DNA from: Pseudoduganella lutea
GTDB lineage: Bacteria; Pseudomonadota; Gammaproteobacteria; Burkholderiales; Burkholderiaceae_D
Assembly (NCBI RefSeq): GCF_004209755.1
Contig: NZ_CP035913.1
Span: 5,642,001 to 5,706,000, forward strand
Length of the DNA: 64,000 nt
Direction: 5' to 3'
Each line of letters begins with the position of its first letter. The first letter of the stretch is position 1. A program made the translations under genes and the position numbers. The notes beneath the pieces are model-generated. The model searched no databases and was not told where the DNA came from. It was given only the letters and a program-made list of their open reading frames with translations. Positions 1 through 12,949 of the stretch are shown piece by piece.

Positions 1-25
1 ACCGCAATTTTTTAGGAGAAACGAG

Positions 26-418
26 ATGACCAAGCGCGACGTGGTATTTCCCGCGGGCCGGCAGGCCCTGTATGAACAGAACCGGTATTCGCCGGCCGTG
101 CGCTCCGATGGCTTGCTGTTCGTGTCGGGGCAGGTGGGCAGCCGGGAAGACGGCACGCCGGAACCGGAACTCGACACCCAGGTGCGGCGCGCGTTCACGA
201 ACCTGAACGCGGTGCTGGCCGCCGCCGGCTGCACGTTCGACGACGTGGTCGACGTCACCGTCTTCATCGTCGATCCGCAAACGCGCTTCGAGCGGATCTG
301 GGAAGTGGCACGGGAATTCTGGGGCGAGGCGCCGTATCCGAACATTACGGCGGTCGGGGTGACGTGGCTGTACGGCTTCGACTTCGAAATCAAGGTGATC
401 GCGCGCATCCCCGATTGA
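26..418 (+). CDS. RidA/YjgF family protein (non-canonical active site)
   Basis: Protein of 130 residues of the RidA/YER057c/UK114 fold, preceded by an AGGAGA ribosome binding site at about 14-19. The fold is recognised from the FVSGQVG strand, the FDDVVDVTVFIVD segment and the C-terminal FEIKVIARIPD strand. Canonical RidA enzymes deaminate 2-aminoacrylate and need an arginine in a PPRAT/PPARA-type motif. Here that position reads PNITAVGV, with no arginine, so imine deaminase activity of the standard kind is doubtful. The second RidA in this window (15927-16280) does keep the arginine. The gene converges on the PAS-LuxR gene, whose stop lies 17 bp further on. The family assignment is firm and the function is open. 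Confidence 0.85.
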   Translation: MTKRDVVFPAGRQALYEQNRYSPAVRSDGLLFVSGQVGSREDGTPEPELDTQVRRAFTNLNAVLAAAGCTFDDVVDVTVFIVDPQTRFERIWEVAREFWGEAPYPNITAVGVTWLYGFDFEIKVIARIPD

Positions 419-435
419 CGGGGGCCGGCCGCGCG

Positions 436-996
436 TCAGCGCGTGGAACCCACCAGCTTGTGCACCAGTTCCGACGACGTGGCGGCGCCGAACTTGCGCA
501 TCAGCTTTGCACGGTGCATTTCGACGGTGCGCGGCGACAGGTCGGTTTCCCGCGCAATCATCTTGCTGGTCTTGCCTTCGACGAGGAAGGCGGCGATCTC
601 GCGTTCGCGCGGCGTGAGTTCGGCCGACACGGGGCGTTTCTCGGACACGTCCTCGAACGTCCACACGCCGGGGCCGAGCGGATCGGCGCAGTTCAGCGCG
701 CGGCCTGTCACGTGGCACCAGAACAGCTCGCCACTGGCGCGGCGCATGATGCGTTCGTCGGAATAGCGCCCGCGCGCGTTCATGATCGGGATGATGCGGT
801 GGCCGGTGCGCAGGAATTCATCCATCGTGGGATACAGCACGCAGAACGACTGGCCATCCAGCGTGCCCTGCGGGTAGCCGAACATCTGCGTGAGCGCGTC
901 GTTGCTGGACTGGATGACGCGGTTCACGGAGATGCACATGCCCACCGGCGCGAACCGGAAGATGGTTTCATAATCGATCTCGTACGGTGCATTCAT
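436..996 (-). CDS. PAS domain LuxR-type transcriptional regulator
   Basis: Protein of 186 residues. The N-terminal half (about 10-120) is a PAS sensor domain: FRFAPVGMCISVNRVIQSSN and ALTQMFGYPQGTLDG are typical PAS strands, and GVWTFEDVSEKR ends the domain. The C-terminal third (about 125-186) is a LuxR/GerE helix-turn-helix beginning LTPREREIAAFLVEGKTSK and continuing into SPRTVEMHRAKLMRKFGA. There is no receiver domain, so it probably senses a small ligand or redox state directly. It is divergent from scoAB across about 170 bp and may control that pair, which is an inference from position. The palindrome at 1120-1138 is a candidate site. Confidence 0.88.
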   Translation of the reverse strand: MNAPYEIDYETIFRFAPVGMCISVNRVIQSSNDALTQMFGYPQGTLDGQSFCVLYPTMDEFLRTGHRIIPIMNARGRYSDERIMRRASGELFWCHVTGRALNCADPLGPGVWTFEDVSEKRPVSAELTPREREIAAFLVEGKTSKMIARETDLSPRTVEMHRAKLMRKFGAATSSELVHKLVGSTR

Positions 997-1119
997 CGGC
1001 TGTCTCGAATATCTTTCTTGTAGTGCTCTCTTGTATCCAGCTTATACGCTGCAGGCTTGCGGCCGTATTTCTACTGTATTGTACTTTCCTTACGGGTAAC
1101 CTATTCTGGAACGCCACGA

Positions 1120-1138
1120 AGGCGGACCGGTTCCGCCT
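1120..1138. promoter_or_regulatory. Palindrome upstream of scoAB, possible operator
   Basis: AGGCGGA (1120-1126) and TCCGCCT (1132-1138) form a perfect 7-bp inverted repeat around a 5-bp centre. It lies 27 bp before the scoA start, between scoA and the divergent PAS-LuxR regulator. This is a suitable place for an operator or a 5' UTR hairpin. No bound factor can be named from sequence. Confidence 0.35.
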
Positions 1139-1165
1139 AGCTTATCAAAAATGGAAGGGGGCACA

Positions 1166-1864
1166 ATGAATAAAGTTTATCCGGATGCGCAGTCGGCGCT
1201 GGCCGACGTCGTGCAGGATGGGCAGACCATCGCTGTCGGCGGTTTCGGCCTGTGCGGCATTCCCGAAGCGCTGATCCTCGCGTTGCGCGATTCCGGCGTC
1301 AAGGGCCTGACGGCGATCTCGAACAATGCCGGTGTCGATGGCTTCGGTCTCGGCCAGTTGCTGGAAACGCGCCAGATCAGGAAGATGATCGCATCCTACG
1401 TAGGTGAGAACAAGGAATTCGCGCGCCAGTACCTGGCCGGCGAACTGGAACTGGAATTCACGCCGCAAGGCACGCTGGCCGAGAAGCTGCGTGCCGGCGG
1501 CGCCGGCATCCCGGCGTTCTTTACCAAGACCGGCGTGGGCACCATCGTCGCCGAGGGCAAGGAAATCCGCGAGTTCGACGGCGAGCAGTATGTGATGGAA
1601 AAGAGCCTCGTCGCCGATGTCGCGCTGGTCAAGGCCTGGAAGGCCGACAAGGCCGGCAACCTCATCTTCCGCAAGACGGCGCGCAACTTCAATCCGAACG
1701 TGGCGGCCTCCGGCAAGGTAACGATCGTGGAAGTGGAAGAACTGGTGGAGATCGGCGAGATCGATCCGGACGCCGTGCATACCCCCGGCATCTTCGTGCA
1801 CCGCATCGTGCACAACCCCCATCCGGAAAAACGCATCGAACAGCGCACCGTGCGCGCCGCCTGA
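1166..1864 (+). CDS. scoA: 3-oxoacid CoA-transferase subunit A
   Basis: Protein of 232 residues, alpha subunit of the succinyl-CoA:3-oxoacid (acetoacetate) CoA-transferase family. The [13 protein letters not shown] segment near residue 28 is the family glycine-rich motif. The C-terminal half carries [20 protein letters not shown], typical of the A subunit. The start chosen is the ATG at 1166, because GGAAGGGGG lies just before it; an in-frame ATG at 1151 would put that binding site inside the gene. The gene is followed after 10 bp by the B subunit. The pair moves CoA from succinyl-CoA to acetoacetate in ketone-body and polyhydroxybutyrate breakdown. This fits the 3-hydroxybutyrate dehydrogenase gene at 14006-14815. 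Confidence 0.93.
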   Translation: MNKVYPDAQSALADVVQDGQTIAVGGFGLCGIPEALILALRDSGVKGLTAISNNAGVDGFGLGQLLETRQIRKMIASYVGENKEFARQYLAGELELEFTPQGTLAEKLRAGGAGIPAFFTKTGVGTIVAEGKEIREFDGEQYVMEKSLVADVALVKAWKADKAGNLIFRKTARNFNPNVAASGKVTIVEVEELVEIGEIDPDAVHTPGIFVHRIVHNPHPEKRIEQRTVRAA

Positions 1865-1874
1865 GGAGAAGAAC

Positions 1875-2525
1875 ATGGCATGGACTCGTGATCAAATGGC
1901 CGCGCGCGCGGCAAAGGAGCTGCAGGACGGCTTCTACGTCAACCTGGGCATCGGCCTGCCCACCCTGGTGGCGAACTACGTACCTTCCGACATCGAGGTG
2001 TTCCTGCAATCGGAAAACGGCCTGCTCGGCATCGGCCCGTTCCCGACGGACGACGAAGTCGACGCCGACCTGATCAACGCCGGCAAGCAGACCGTGACGG
2101 CACTGCCCGGCTCCGCGTATTTCAGCTCGGCCGATTCGTTCGGCATGATCCGCGGCGGCAAGATCAATCTCGCCATCCTGGGCGCGATGCAGGTGTCCGA
2201 AAAGGGCGACCTGGCAAACTGGATGATCCCCGGCAAAATGGTGAAGGGCATGGGCGGCGCGATGGACCTCGTGGCCGGCGTGAAGAAAGTGGTGGTGCTG
2301 ATGGAGCACGTGGCCACCGCGAAGGATGGCACCACGTCGCACAAGCTCCTGAAGCAGTGCGACCTGCCGCTGACGGGCGTGGGCGTCGTCGACCTCGTCA
2401 TCACCGACCTGGGTGTGCTGGAAGTGACCGGCACGGGCCTGAAAGTGATCGAACTCGCGCCGGATGTGACGCAGGAGCAGATCGCCGCCGCTACCGGCGT
2501 GGAACTGGACTTTTCGGCCGTCTGA
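1875..2525 (+). CDS. scoB: 3-oxoacid CoA-transferase subunit B
   Basis: Protein of 216 residues, beta subunit paired with the preceding gene. It has an AGGAGAAGAAC ribosome binding region. The catalytic glutamate of class I CoA-transferases, which forms the glutamyl-CoA thioester, is E47 in the [10 protein letters not shown] motif. [13 protein letters not shown] near the N-terminus and the [19 protein letters not shown] block are characteristic of the subunit. It forms a two-gene operon with scoA and ends just before a clear intrinsic terminator at 2548-2581. Confidence 0.94.
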   Translation: MAWTRDQMAARAAKELQDGFYVNLGIGLPTLVANYVPSDIEVFLQSENGLLGIGPFPTDDEVDADLINAGKQTVTALPGSAYFSSADSFGMIRGGKINLAILGAMQVSEKGDLANWMIPGKMVKGMGGAMDLVAGVKKVVVLMEHVATAKDGTTSHKLLKQCDLPLTGVGVVDLVITDLGVLEVTGTGLKVIELAPDVTQEQIAAATGVELDFSAV

Positions 2526-2547
2526 CCGTGCGGCGTCAGCTTCTGGA

Positions 2548-2581
2548 AGCCTTCCCGGCGCATGGCCGGGAAGGCTTTTTT
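2548..2581 (+). terminator. Intrinsic terminator after scoAB
   Basis: AGCCTTCCCGGC and GCCGGGAAGGCT pair as a 12-bp stem around a 4-base loop and are followed by a T run. The hairpin starts 22 bp after the scoB stop. Confidence 0.9.
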
Positions 2582-2587
2582 ACGGGA

Positions 2588-3331
2588 TCAAAGTTGAGGT
2601 TTGACGGCCTTGGCACGCTCCTGCTCAAGTCGCCTTTTCTGTTCGCTCTGGGTGACTACTGCCTTGCCATTGAGTTCATCGAAGATGGATTTTGCATCGA
2701 GAATCATGACTGAATACATGGGGACCATGCCGTCAGTCTGGATGAGCCCTCTCGCGATGACCATCTTGCCGCAAGCTGGGGGGAAGCTCCGCGGTGCAGT
2801 GATGGTCGATCCGGGGACGGCTGTGCTGTCCCAGCCTATGCCTGCGCAGGGGCCTCCGATTGGCGGACCGACATACAGCTTGCCTTGGCGGTCGAATTCC
2901 TGGTGGAGGGACACGCTTCTCCCCTTCAGCATCGGATTGTTATCCGGATAGGACGAGTCGCCGAATTTTTCTTTCAGCGACGATTCCAGCACATCCTTCC
3001 GGATCCGCGAGCCTGTCGGCAATCTCTGCTCCCGTGCCAGAAAATATACTTTACCGCTGTCGCTTTGAAGGGCGACGAATCCGTCGGAAGGGCCTCCGGG
3101 ATCTGTGATGCCCGTTCCTGGCATCTGATCGAGAGTTTTCGCCGTGATGCCTACCTCTTTTCCAGTAGTGTGTTTTAACGGCGAAAATTTTAGCGCGGAA
3201 TTGGCGCGGCTCATGCCAGCTCTTGCCTCTGCCAGCGTACTGCCCAACGGAATGCCCGCGATGTCAGACCCCAAAGCCGGGAATGCACTGCAGAGTAACA
3301 ATACAGGTAAAGTGATCTGAACAGCCTTCAC
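2588..3331 (-). CDS. Secreted protein of unknown function
   Basis: Protein of 247 residues that I do not recognise. The start chosen is the GTG at 3331, because AAAGGA lies 9 bp upstream and the next residues (KAVQITLPVLLLCSAFPALG) make a good Sec signal peptide. The ATG 84 bp further upstream would put a non-hydrophobic stretch first. The cysteine before the cleavage region does not fit a lipobox. The mature part begins with SDIAGIPLGSTLAEARAGM, which resembles the opening of periplasmic proteins with an 'I-G-x-x-x-x-A' helix. A cysteine pair lies in the GGPCAGIGWD and FPPACGKM segments. The C-terminus is charged and helical. It is a single gene converging on scoAB, whose terminator lies between them. 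Confidence 0.7.
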   Translation of the reverse strand: MKAVQITLPVLLLCSAFPALGSDIAGIPLGSTLAEARAGMSRANSALKFSPLKHTTGKEVGITAKTLDQMPGTGITDPGGPSDGFVALQSDSGKVYFLAREQRLPTGSRIRKDVLESSLKEKFGDSSYPDNNPMLKGRSVSLHQEFDRQGKLYVGPPIGGPCAGIGWDSTAVPGSTITAPRSFPPACGKMVIARGLIQTDGMVPMYSVMILDAKSIFDELNGKAVVTQSEQKRRLEQERAKAVKPQL

Positions 3332-3644
3332 GATAAGTATTCCTTTTCGTTGTTTGAGCGTATTTTCATCGGCGGTCGTGGCGGGTGTCGCGCATTGCAC
3401 TATTGCTTCCTTCACGAGTCGTAGCTGCAGGCGGAACCGCCGTAACGCCAGCCATCACGTACCTATCTCGCTGAATAGCCCACGTAACCCCACAGTCTCT
3501 CGATGGCAGCAGACGGCGGAGCGGGTGAGACCAAATATATGGAAATACAGTGGAGCGGGCCAGCAATATAGCAGCCCGGCGGGGCGGGGAAGCTCACCAA
3601 TTGTCACAAGCATCATGTCGTGAAAGGAAAGCTGCAAACGGTAA
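3332..3644. other. Intergenic stretch with no recognisable gene
   Basis: This is the 5' region of the unknown secreted protein gene (2588-3331) and the 3' region of dctA. The short open frames here on both strands lack ribosome binding sites and any recognisable protein signature. I see no repeat or palindrome apart from the dctA hairpin at 3645-3681. Confidence 0.5.
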
Positions 3645-3681
3645 ACGACAAACGGCCCCGCGGGGCGGGGCCGTTTGTCGT
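3645..3681. terminator. Perfect 15-bp hairpin after dctA
   Basis: ACGACAAACGGCCCC (3645-3659) pairs exactly with GGGGCCGTTTGTCGT (3667-3681) around a 7-base loop. It begins 15 bp after the dctA stop on the minus strand. No long T run follows, so it may work as an RNA-stabilising hairpin or a weak terminator. Confidence 0.6.
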
Positions 3682-3695
3682 CGAACGCCAGCGGC

Positions 3696-5018
<1,323 letters not shown>

Positions 5019-5090
5019 GATTGGAGTCTCCATTGGCTTCCCAGTGCTCCCATCATTGCAAACCATCTCAGATATCACCATTGTGATTAT

Positions 5091-5131
5091 CCGCATTGTG
5101 GTTTCCCCTATCAGGGATAACCACAATGCGG
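5091..5131. repeat. Inverted repeat after S8 protease 1, copy 1 of 2
   Basis: CCGCATTGTGGTT (5091-5103) and AACCACAATGCGG (5119-5131) are exact 13-bp arms. A second short TCCC/GGGA pairing lies inside. A related element with the same outer arms occurs at 9614-9655. Each copy sits about 40-60 bp downstream of an S8 protease stop. It may act as a shared 3' hairpin, but it has no T run. Confidence 0.75.
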
Positions 5132-5186
5132 TTACTACCTAGTTGCTATCTGCATGCCCGCTTGCCGCCACTACGCCATGGCGCAC

Positions 5187-8404
<3,218 letters not shown>

Positions 8405-8408
<4 letters not shown>

Positions 8409-9217
8409 GCGCGGCCTCCGTTGCGGCGGCGGCGCGCGCGGCTTGCCGTGCCCAGCAGGGCGAGGCCGCCGGCCAGCATGGCTAGTGCCGACGGCTCGGG
8501 CACGGCGCTGACGCTCAGGCTGCCGACCGCGAATTGCGAGGCGTTCAGCAGCGTGCCGTCGTTCAGGCACTCGCCGGCCGCGGTGTAGGTGCACGCGTCG
8601 ATGCGCAGGCTGGTCAGGGTGGTGCCGGCAAACGCACTGTCCAGTGTCCAGTCGGCCCAGGCATGCAGTTGGGGCAGGTCGGCCGTCGCGGTGATCACCG
8701 ATCCTGCCGACGTGGTGCCCCACAGGCGCAACTGGCCAATGCTGTGGGCGCCACCCTCTTCGATTTCCGGGGCGATGCCGGCGTATGTCAGCGCCGTCAG
8801 GCGAAAGGCAGTGCCGTCTTCGCGCGACAGTGTGAGCGAGCCGTCGTTCAGGCCCGCATAGTACGAAGTGTCGCCGAACGGGCAGGCCAGGAACGTGCAC
8901 GCCGACCACTGCTCGGCACCGACGACGGCGCCGGCCAGGCCGGGCTCATAGCCTGGGAAGGACTGGGCGAACGCGCTGTCCGCGACCACCGCGAGGAATC
9001 CGTCGGTCGTGAAGGCGTCGCCGCCGTTGTACAGCGGGCTGTCCGCGGGCAGTGCCGGCGTGACGATATTGCTGACATTGTCGAAACCAATGGTGGCCGC
9101 CTGGGCGGCGGGCGTGGCGGATGCGGCCAGCGCGGCAGCGCAGGCCAGCAGGCCGATACCGGAGAGGATGCGCCGGCCTGGCGGCGCGGCAGTGCGGGAA
9201 GTCGATAGCTTGGTCAT
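8405..9217 (-). CDS. PEP-CTERM sorting domain protein 1
   Basis: Protein of 270 residues. It has a signal peptide (hydrophobic run GIGLLACAAALAASATPAAQAA, about 21-41), a beta-rich body with paired cysteines (CTFLAC; ACTYTAAGEC), and a C-terminal PEP-CTERM signal. That signal is VPEPSALAMLAGGLALLG followed by the arginine cluster RARRRRNGGRA. Proteins of this class are exported, processed by an exosortase and anchored or released at the cell surface; no exosortase gene is in this window. AGGAAT precedes the ATG. The gene is first in an operon with the S8 protease, overlapping it by 4 bp, and its last codons supply the protease ribosome binding site. It is clearly paralogous to 12946-13707, with shared GLNDGSLTLS and IDACTYTAA blocks. 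Confidence 0.9.
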
Positions 9218-9282
9218 GGGTTATTCCTGTAAGTGGAGGAGAGCGACCGCCGCGCCACCTGAAAACCTAACAAAGTTCGGAC

Positions 9283-9296
9283 TGATAGCGCTATCA
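9283..9296. promoter_or_regulatory. Inner palindromic operator of cassette 1 (LacI-like)
   Basis: TGATAGCGCTATCA is a perfect 14-bp palindrome, and adding the flanking C/G makes it 16 bp. It lies 65 bp upstream of PEP-CTERM gene 1. On the minus strand TAGCATTAA, a possible -10 region, ends about 10 bp before it, so it would cover the transcription start. The CG-centred palindrome is the shape bound by LacI-family repressors; the protein itself is not encoded in this window. Confidence 0.8.
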
Positions 9297-9448
9297 GCGG
9301 TGCTTTAATGCTAGCGCAGATCGGGTGTAAATACGTGCCAAAGTTTTAATGGAAAATTTGGCGCGAATTCAGTTTTGTCGAGCAAAATCCGGCGCTTACT
9401 GCTAAATCGCAAGGGGATAATGTCTATGCAGATGTTGTAAAAAATTTA

Positions 9449-9462
9449 CGATAGCGCTAGCA
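9449..9462. promoter_or_regulatory. Outer operator of cassette 1
   Basis: CGATAGCGCTAGCA is a slightly imperfect copy of the inner palindrome. Its centre is 166 bp from the inner one. The flank GTTGTAAAAAA matches GTTGCAAAAAA at the outer site of cassette 2. Besides this site, the rest of the 480-bp gap 9218-9697 holds only the promoter, the inner operator and the inverted repeat at 9614-9655. Confidence 0.65.
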
Positions 9463-9613
9463 GGACCGCCGAAAAAGAACATTATTACGGGTGAGCAGGC
9501 GCGTGCGTGGGAAGCGCGGCCGACCGCGCTGTTGCTCCCGATTATTTCCAGTTGCCCTGCCTGCCGGGCGGTGTTTGACGTCGCGGCCGGAACCTTGTCA
9601 CCAGGCTGATCCG

Positions 9614-9655
9614 CCGCATTGTGGTGTTCCCCTTGACGGGTAACCCACAATGCGG
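9614..9655. repeat. Inverted repeat after S8 protease 2, copy 2 of 2
   Basis: CCGCATTGTGG (9614-9624) pairs with CCACAATGCGG (9645-9655). The arms and part of the centre (TTCCCCT, GGGTAACC) match the element at 5091-5131. It starts about 43 bp downstream of the second S8 protease stop, so it belongs to the duplicated cassette. Confidence 0.75.
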
Positions 9656-9697
9656 TTCCTGCCTGTTGATTATTGCCGTAGCTCGCCGGGTGATGGC

Positions 9698-12600
9698 TTA
9701 CTGTCCTGTTGCCGTCGTGCCGCCGGGCCAGCGTGCTCCCTTGACGGGGCCGCGGCGCGGGTTAGCCTGCGGCGGCTGTTTCAGGATGCGGCCCGGTACC
9801 AGCGGCAGGCCCTCGGGACGCTCGGCATCGATGAACAGCTCCGTCAGCTTTTCCGTGCGGCCATCGATGATGAAGCTGGCCATGCCGAAATAGCGTTTCG
9901 TGTTGTCCAGGCCGTTCCAGGCCAGCGCCACCGTGCCGGTGCCGTCCTTGTTCAGCCGCGCCGGCAACGTCACGTGCACATTGCCCGCATCCTGGCCCGG
10001 CGCGATGATCCAGCTGGACAGGACGAACTGGATGCCGTTCGGGTCGCGCGGGCCTTCGCTCGACACGCATATCGTGTATTCGCCCGGTTCCGGATTGCTG
10101 GTGGACACCGTCGGGCTGTACATCCACGATCCCATCCCTGCCAGTTGCCGGTGCGGATCGATGACGAGCAAGGTCAGGAAGTCGATACCGTCCGGCATGC
10201 TGGAAGAATCGCTCGAGAAGGCACCGAAGCGGAAGCCCAGCGTTCCTTCCGGCACCGTGAACTTCTTGATCGCCACCCGTTCGCTGCCACCGGCCAGGCA
10301 TTCGGCGAGGCCGTAGTCCGGGCCGCTTGCGCCGCGCAGGGAGAGGATGTCGCGCTGTGCCTCGACCAGGCCGCTGATCTCGACCTTCACGCGCGCACCC
10401 GAGCCGGATTGGATCGGGAACAGCTTCTTGCCGCTCGGGATCGGCTCTTGAATCCAATCCGGCGCGTTGAACGCCATCGTGTACGCCTGCAGCGGGCTGC
10501 GCACGCGGTGCGTGCCATCGCTCCACACCAGCGAACCGTATTGCCACGCGAGGTTCGGCGCGGTGGTGCGCTTGAGCGTGACGGAGAACGTGCCTTTCTC
10601 GCCTGGTGCCAGCGACAGCTGGGCGGGTGCCACGCTGACGTCGAAGCCCGGCAGGTCCGCCGTGGCCGAGTACGTCGCCGGCGCGTCGCCTACGTTGGTG
10701 ACGGTGCGGGTCACCACTTCAGTGTCGCCGATCGCCGGCACTGTCAGCGCGGGCTGGTTCAGGTCCGTGTCGGCCACCCGGCCGATGCTGGCGCAGTCGC
10801 TCGCCAGGATCGAGGCCGCTTCGAGGCCGCACAGGAAGCGCTGCCAGTCGCGCGTGTCGGCGTCGTACACGAGGCCCGGATCGACCGCCAGCGCCGGCTG
10901 CATGAGACCGGCGCCCTGGCCCCACGGCAGCTTGCCGTTCCCGGTGCCCGCCTGGCCGTCGTCCTGCGTCTGATGTGCGGTCGTCATCATGGCCGACTTG
11001 ATCGCCGCGGGCGACCAGTCCGGGTGTTGCTGGCGCAGCAGGGCGGCCAGGCCGGCCACGTGCGGGCTGGCCATCGACGTGCCGGTGTGGAAGCGCCAGC
11101 GCGTGTCGGCCTGCGTGGCGCCGCTGGCGGCGATGCGGTCGAACGTGGCCTGGTCGCCGCCCGGCGTGGTGCCGGCCAGGATTTCCAGGCCGGGCGCCGC
11201 CAGGTCGGGCTTCATCACGCCGGGCGCGGCGATGTTCGGGCCGCGCGAGGAGAAGCTGGTGACCATGGGCGCCGCCGCCGGGTTCTCGTGCAAGCCGAAT
11301 GCCGACATCGACAGCGTGGCTTCCGGATGCGCCATCAGGTATTCGCCCAGGGCGATGCCATCTTCCAGCACCAGGTCGACGGTGGGCACAGCGTACTGCA
11401 CGTAGCTGGGCCCCTTGTCGTACTCGGCCAGTACCATGGCCGCCGCGCCATAGCCTTTTACGGCCACGCTCTTGGCCAGCGGCGACGTCAGCCCACCTTC
11501 GCAGACGAGCACCTTGCCGGCCACCCGGGCCGGTTCGATCGCGGCGGCGGCGCCGGCCCCTTGCTGGGCCGCCTCTTCCGGGCTCGCGCAGGTGGCGCGG
11601 GCGCCCTGGTCTGTGCCGTTCAGTTCCTCGAACGGTACCAGGCCCGCATGGCGCGCCAGCACGAACGGCGTGGGCGGCAGCGACGCCTTGTTGAGCGAGC
11701 CGCCCACGAAGCGCGGCCCGTCCGTGACCTGCAGCTCGGCGCCGGTGCTCTTGTCGTGACTGGCCGCCGCCGTCGTCGTCACCCAGGGAACCAGGTGCGC
11801 GGCTGACATATACGGCGCACTGTTGCCCGCCGAGGCGGCGACGAATACTCCCGCGCTGGCGGCACCCAGGAACGCCTGGTCGACCGGGTCGTCCACCGTC
11901 AGGTAGCCGCCGATGGAAAAATTCAGCACGTCCACGCCGTCGGCCACCGCCTGTTCGACGGCCGCCACCGAGTCGCCCGGCATGCACGTAGCTTCCATGA
12001 CATCGGGCGAGCCGGCCTGCGAAAAGCTCCAGCACACCTTGTAGGCAGCCACGCGCGCGCGGGGCGCTATCCCCGAGGCTGCGGAGACGGGAACGCCATC
12101 GAGCGTGGGTAGGGTATTGTGGTTGCCGGCAGCGGTCGATGCAGTATGCGTGCCATGGCCGAAGCCGGAGCGCGGCTCCACGGCGAGGCCGTCGCGCGGC
12201 GACCGGAACTCGCTCCAGTAGATATCGAAGCCCTGGGCCAGCAGGGCTTCGTTGTAGAAGCGCGCACCGATCAGCTTGTTGTTGCAATGGCTCGCCGTGA
12301 AGCCTTCGCCAGCCTGGCAGCTGCCTTTCCAGCGTGCCGGGGCGGGGCCGTAGGCCAGCGTGGCGGCGGGATCGGTACTGGGGCGACCTTCCGCGTCGAC
12401 GCGGTCGGCGAACGCGGGATGCTCCGGCCAGATGCCGGTGTCGATGACGCCGATGATGACGTCCTCGCCCGCCTTGTCGCTGCCGCCCAGCTGGCTCCAG
12501 ACGCCGCCGGGACCGTCGAGGTTCAGGTAGGCGGGCGTGTAGTGGGTGTCCAGCTTGCGCGGGGTTTCCAGCATCACGGCCAGCACGCCGCTCGTCTTGC

Positions 12601-12949
12601 GCAGTGCCTTCGCCTCGCTGTCGGTCAGCAGCGCGGAGAAACCGTTGTAGACCAGCTGGTAGCTGTGCAGCACCTTGGCGCCCCGGAACGCGGACAGCAC
12701 GCTTGCCTGGCGCTGCTTCAGGAAGCCGGCATAGCGCGCCACGCTGGTCGAGCGCGGGTCCAGCTTGGCGCCGATGGCCGGACGCGTCGCACGCAGGCCG
12801 GCGATGGTGCCTTCATAGCTGGCGGCCGGCTTCTCGGCCAGGTGCACGATGTAGGCCCGGCGCACCGGCTTGGCCTTCTGGGCCAGGGATTCGGCAGCGG
12901 GCAGGGCGCCCAGAGCGAGGACGAGGAGGGGGAGCCAGGCGCGCTTCAT
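9698..12949 (-). CDS. Secreted S8 family (subtilisin-type) serine protease 2, PA-domain class
   Basis: Protein of 1083 residues with the same plan as 5187-8408: signal peptide (hydrophobic LPLLVLALGALPAAESLA), I9 prodomain starting AYIVHLAEKPAASYEG, catalytic D170 (IIGVIDTGIWPEH), H265 (GFGHGTHTAS) and S625 (GTSMASPHVAG), PA insert, fibronectin-III-like region and a long C-terminal tail. All three catalytic residues are present. Start ATG 12949 has GGGAGG 6 bp upstream and overlaps the preceding PEP-CTERM stop as ATGA, as in copy 1. The N-terminal and catalytic parts are more alike between the copies than the C-terminal tails. The tail difference may reflect different binding partners, which is an inference. 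Confidence 0.93.
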   Translation of the reverse strand: MKRAWLPLLVLALGALPAAESLAQKAKPVRRAYIVHLAEKPAASYEGTIAGLRATRPAIGAKLDPRSTSVARYAGFLKQRQASVLSAFRGAKVLHSYQLVYNGFSALLTDSEAKALRKTSGVLAVMLETPRKLDTHYTPAYLNLDGPGGVWSQLGGSDKAGEDVIIGVIDTGIWPEHPAFADRVDAEGRPSTDPAATLAYGPAPARWKGSCQAGEGFTASHCNNKLIGARFYNEALLAQGFDIYWSEFRSPRDGLAVEPRSGFGHGTHTASTAAGNHNTLPTLDGVPVSAASGIAPRARVAAYKVCWSFSQAGSPDVMEATCMPGDSVAAVEQAVADGVDVLNFSIGGYLTVDDPVDQAFLGAASAGVFVAASAGNSAPYMSAAHLVPWVTTTAAASHDKSTGAELQVTDGPRFVGGSLNKASLPPTPFVLARHAGLVPFEELNGTDQGARATCASPEEAAQQGAGAAAAIEPARVAGKVLVCEGGLTSPLAKSVAVKGYGAAAMVLAEYDKGPSYVQYAVPTVDLVLEDGIALGEYLMAHPEATLSMSAFGLHENPAAAPMVTSFSSRGPNIAAPGVMKPDLAAPGLEILAGTTPGGDQATFDRIAASGATQADTRWRFHTGTSMASPHVAGLAALLRQQHPDWSPAAIKSAMMTTAHQTQDDGQAGTGNGKLPWGQGAGLMQPALAVDPGLVYDADTRDWQRFLCGLEAASILASDCASIGRVADTDLNQPALTVPAIGDTEVVTRTVTNVGDAPATYSATADLPGFDVSVAPAQLSLAPGEKGTFSVTLKRTTAPNLAWQYGSLVWSDGTHRVRSPLQAYTMAFNAPDWIQEPIPSGKKLFPIQSGSGARVKVEISGLVEAQRDILSLRGASGPDYGLAECLAGGSERVAIKKFTVPEGTLGFRFGAFSSDSSSMPDGIDFLTLLVIDPHRQLAGMGSWMYSPTVSTSNPEPGEYTICVSSEGPRDPNGIQFVLSSWIIAPGQDAGNVHVTLPARLNKDGTGTVALAWNGLDNTKRYFGMASFIIDGRTEKLTELFIDAERPEGLPLVPGRILKQPPQANPRRGPVKGARWPGGTTATGQ

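Noticed and set aside
8409..8909. Longer N-terminus for S8 protease 1 (frame continues to 8909)
   Set aside because: The extension lies inside the PEP-CTERM gene in another frame, and the ATG at 8408 has both a ribosome binding site and a signal peptide. The same holds for protease 2.
9650..11806. 718-codon plus-strand open frame over the second S8 protease
   Set aside because: It is antisense to a protease with all catalytic motifs; a similar shadow lies over protease 1.
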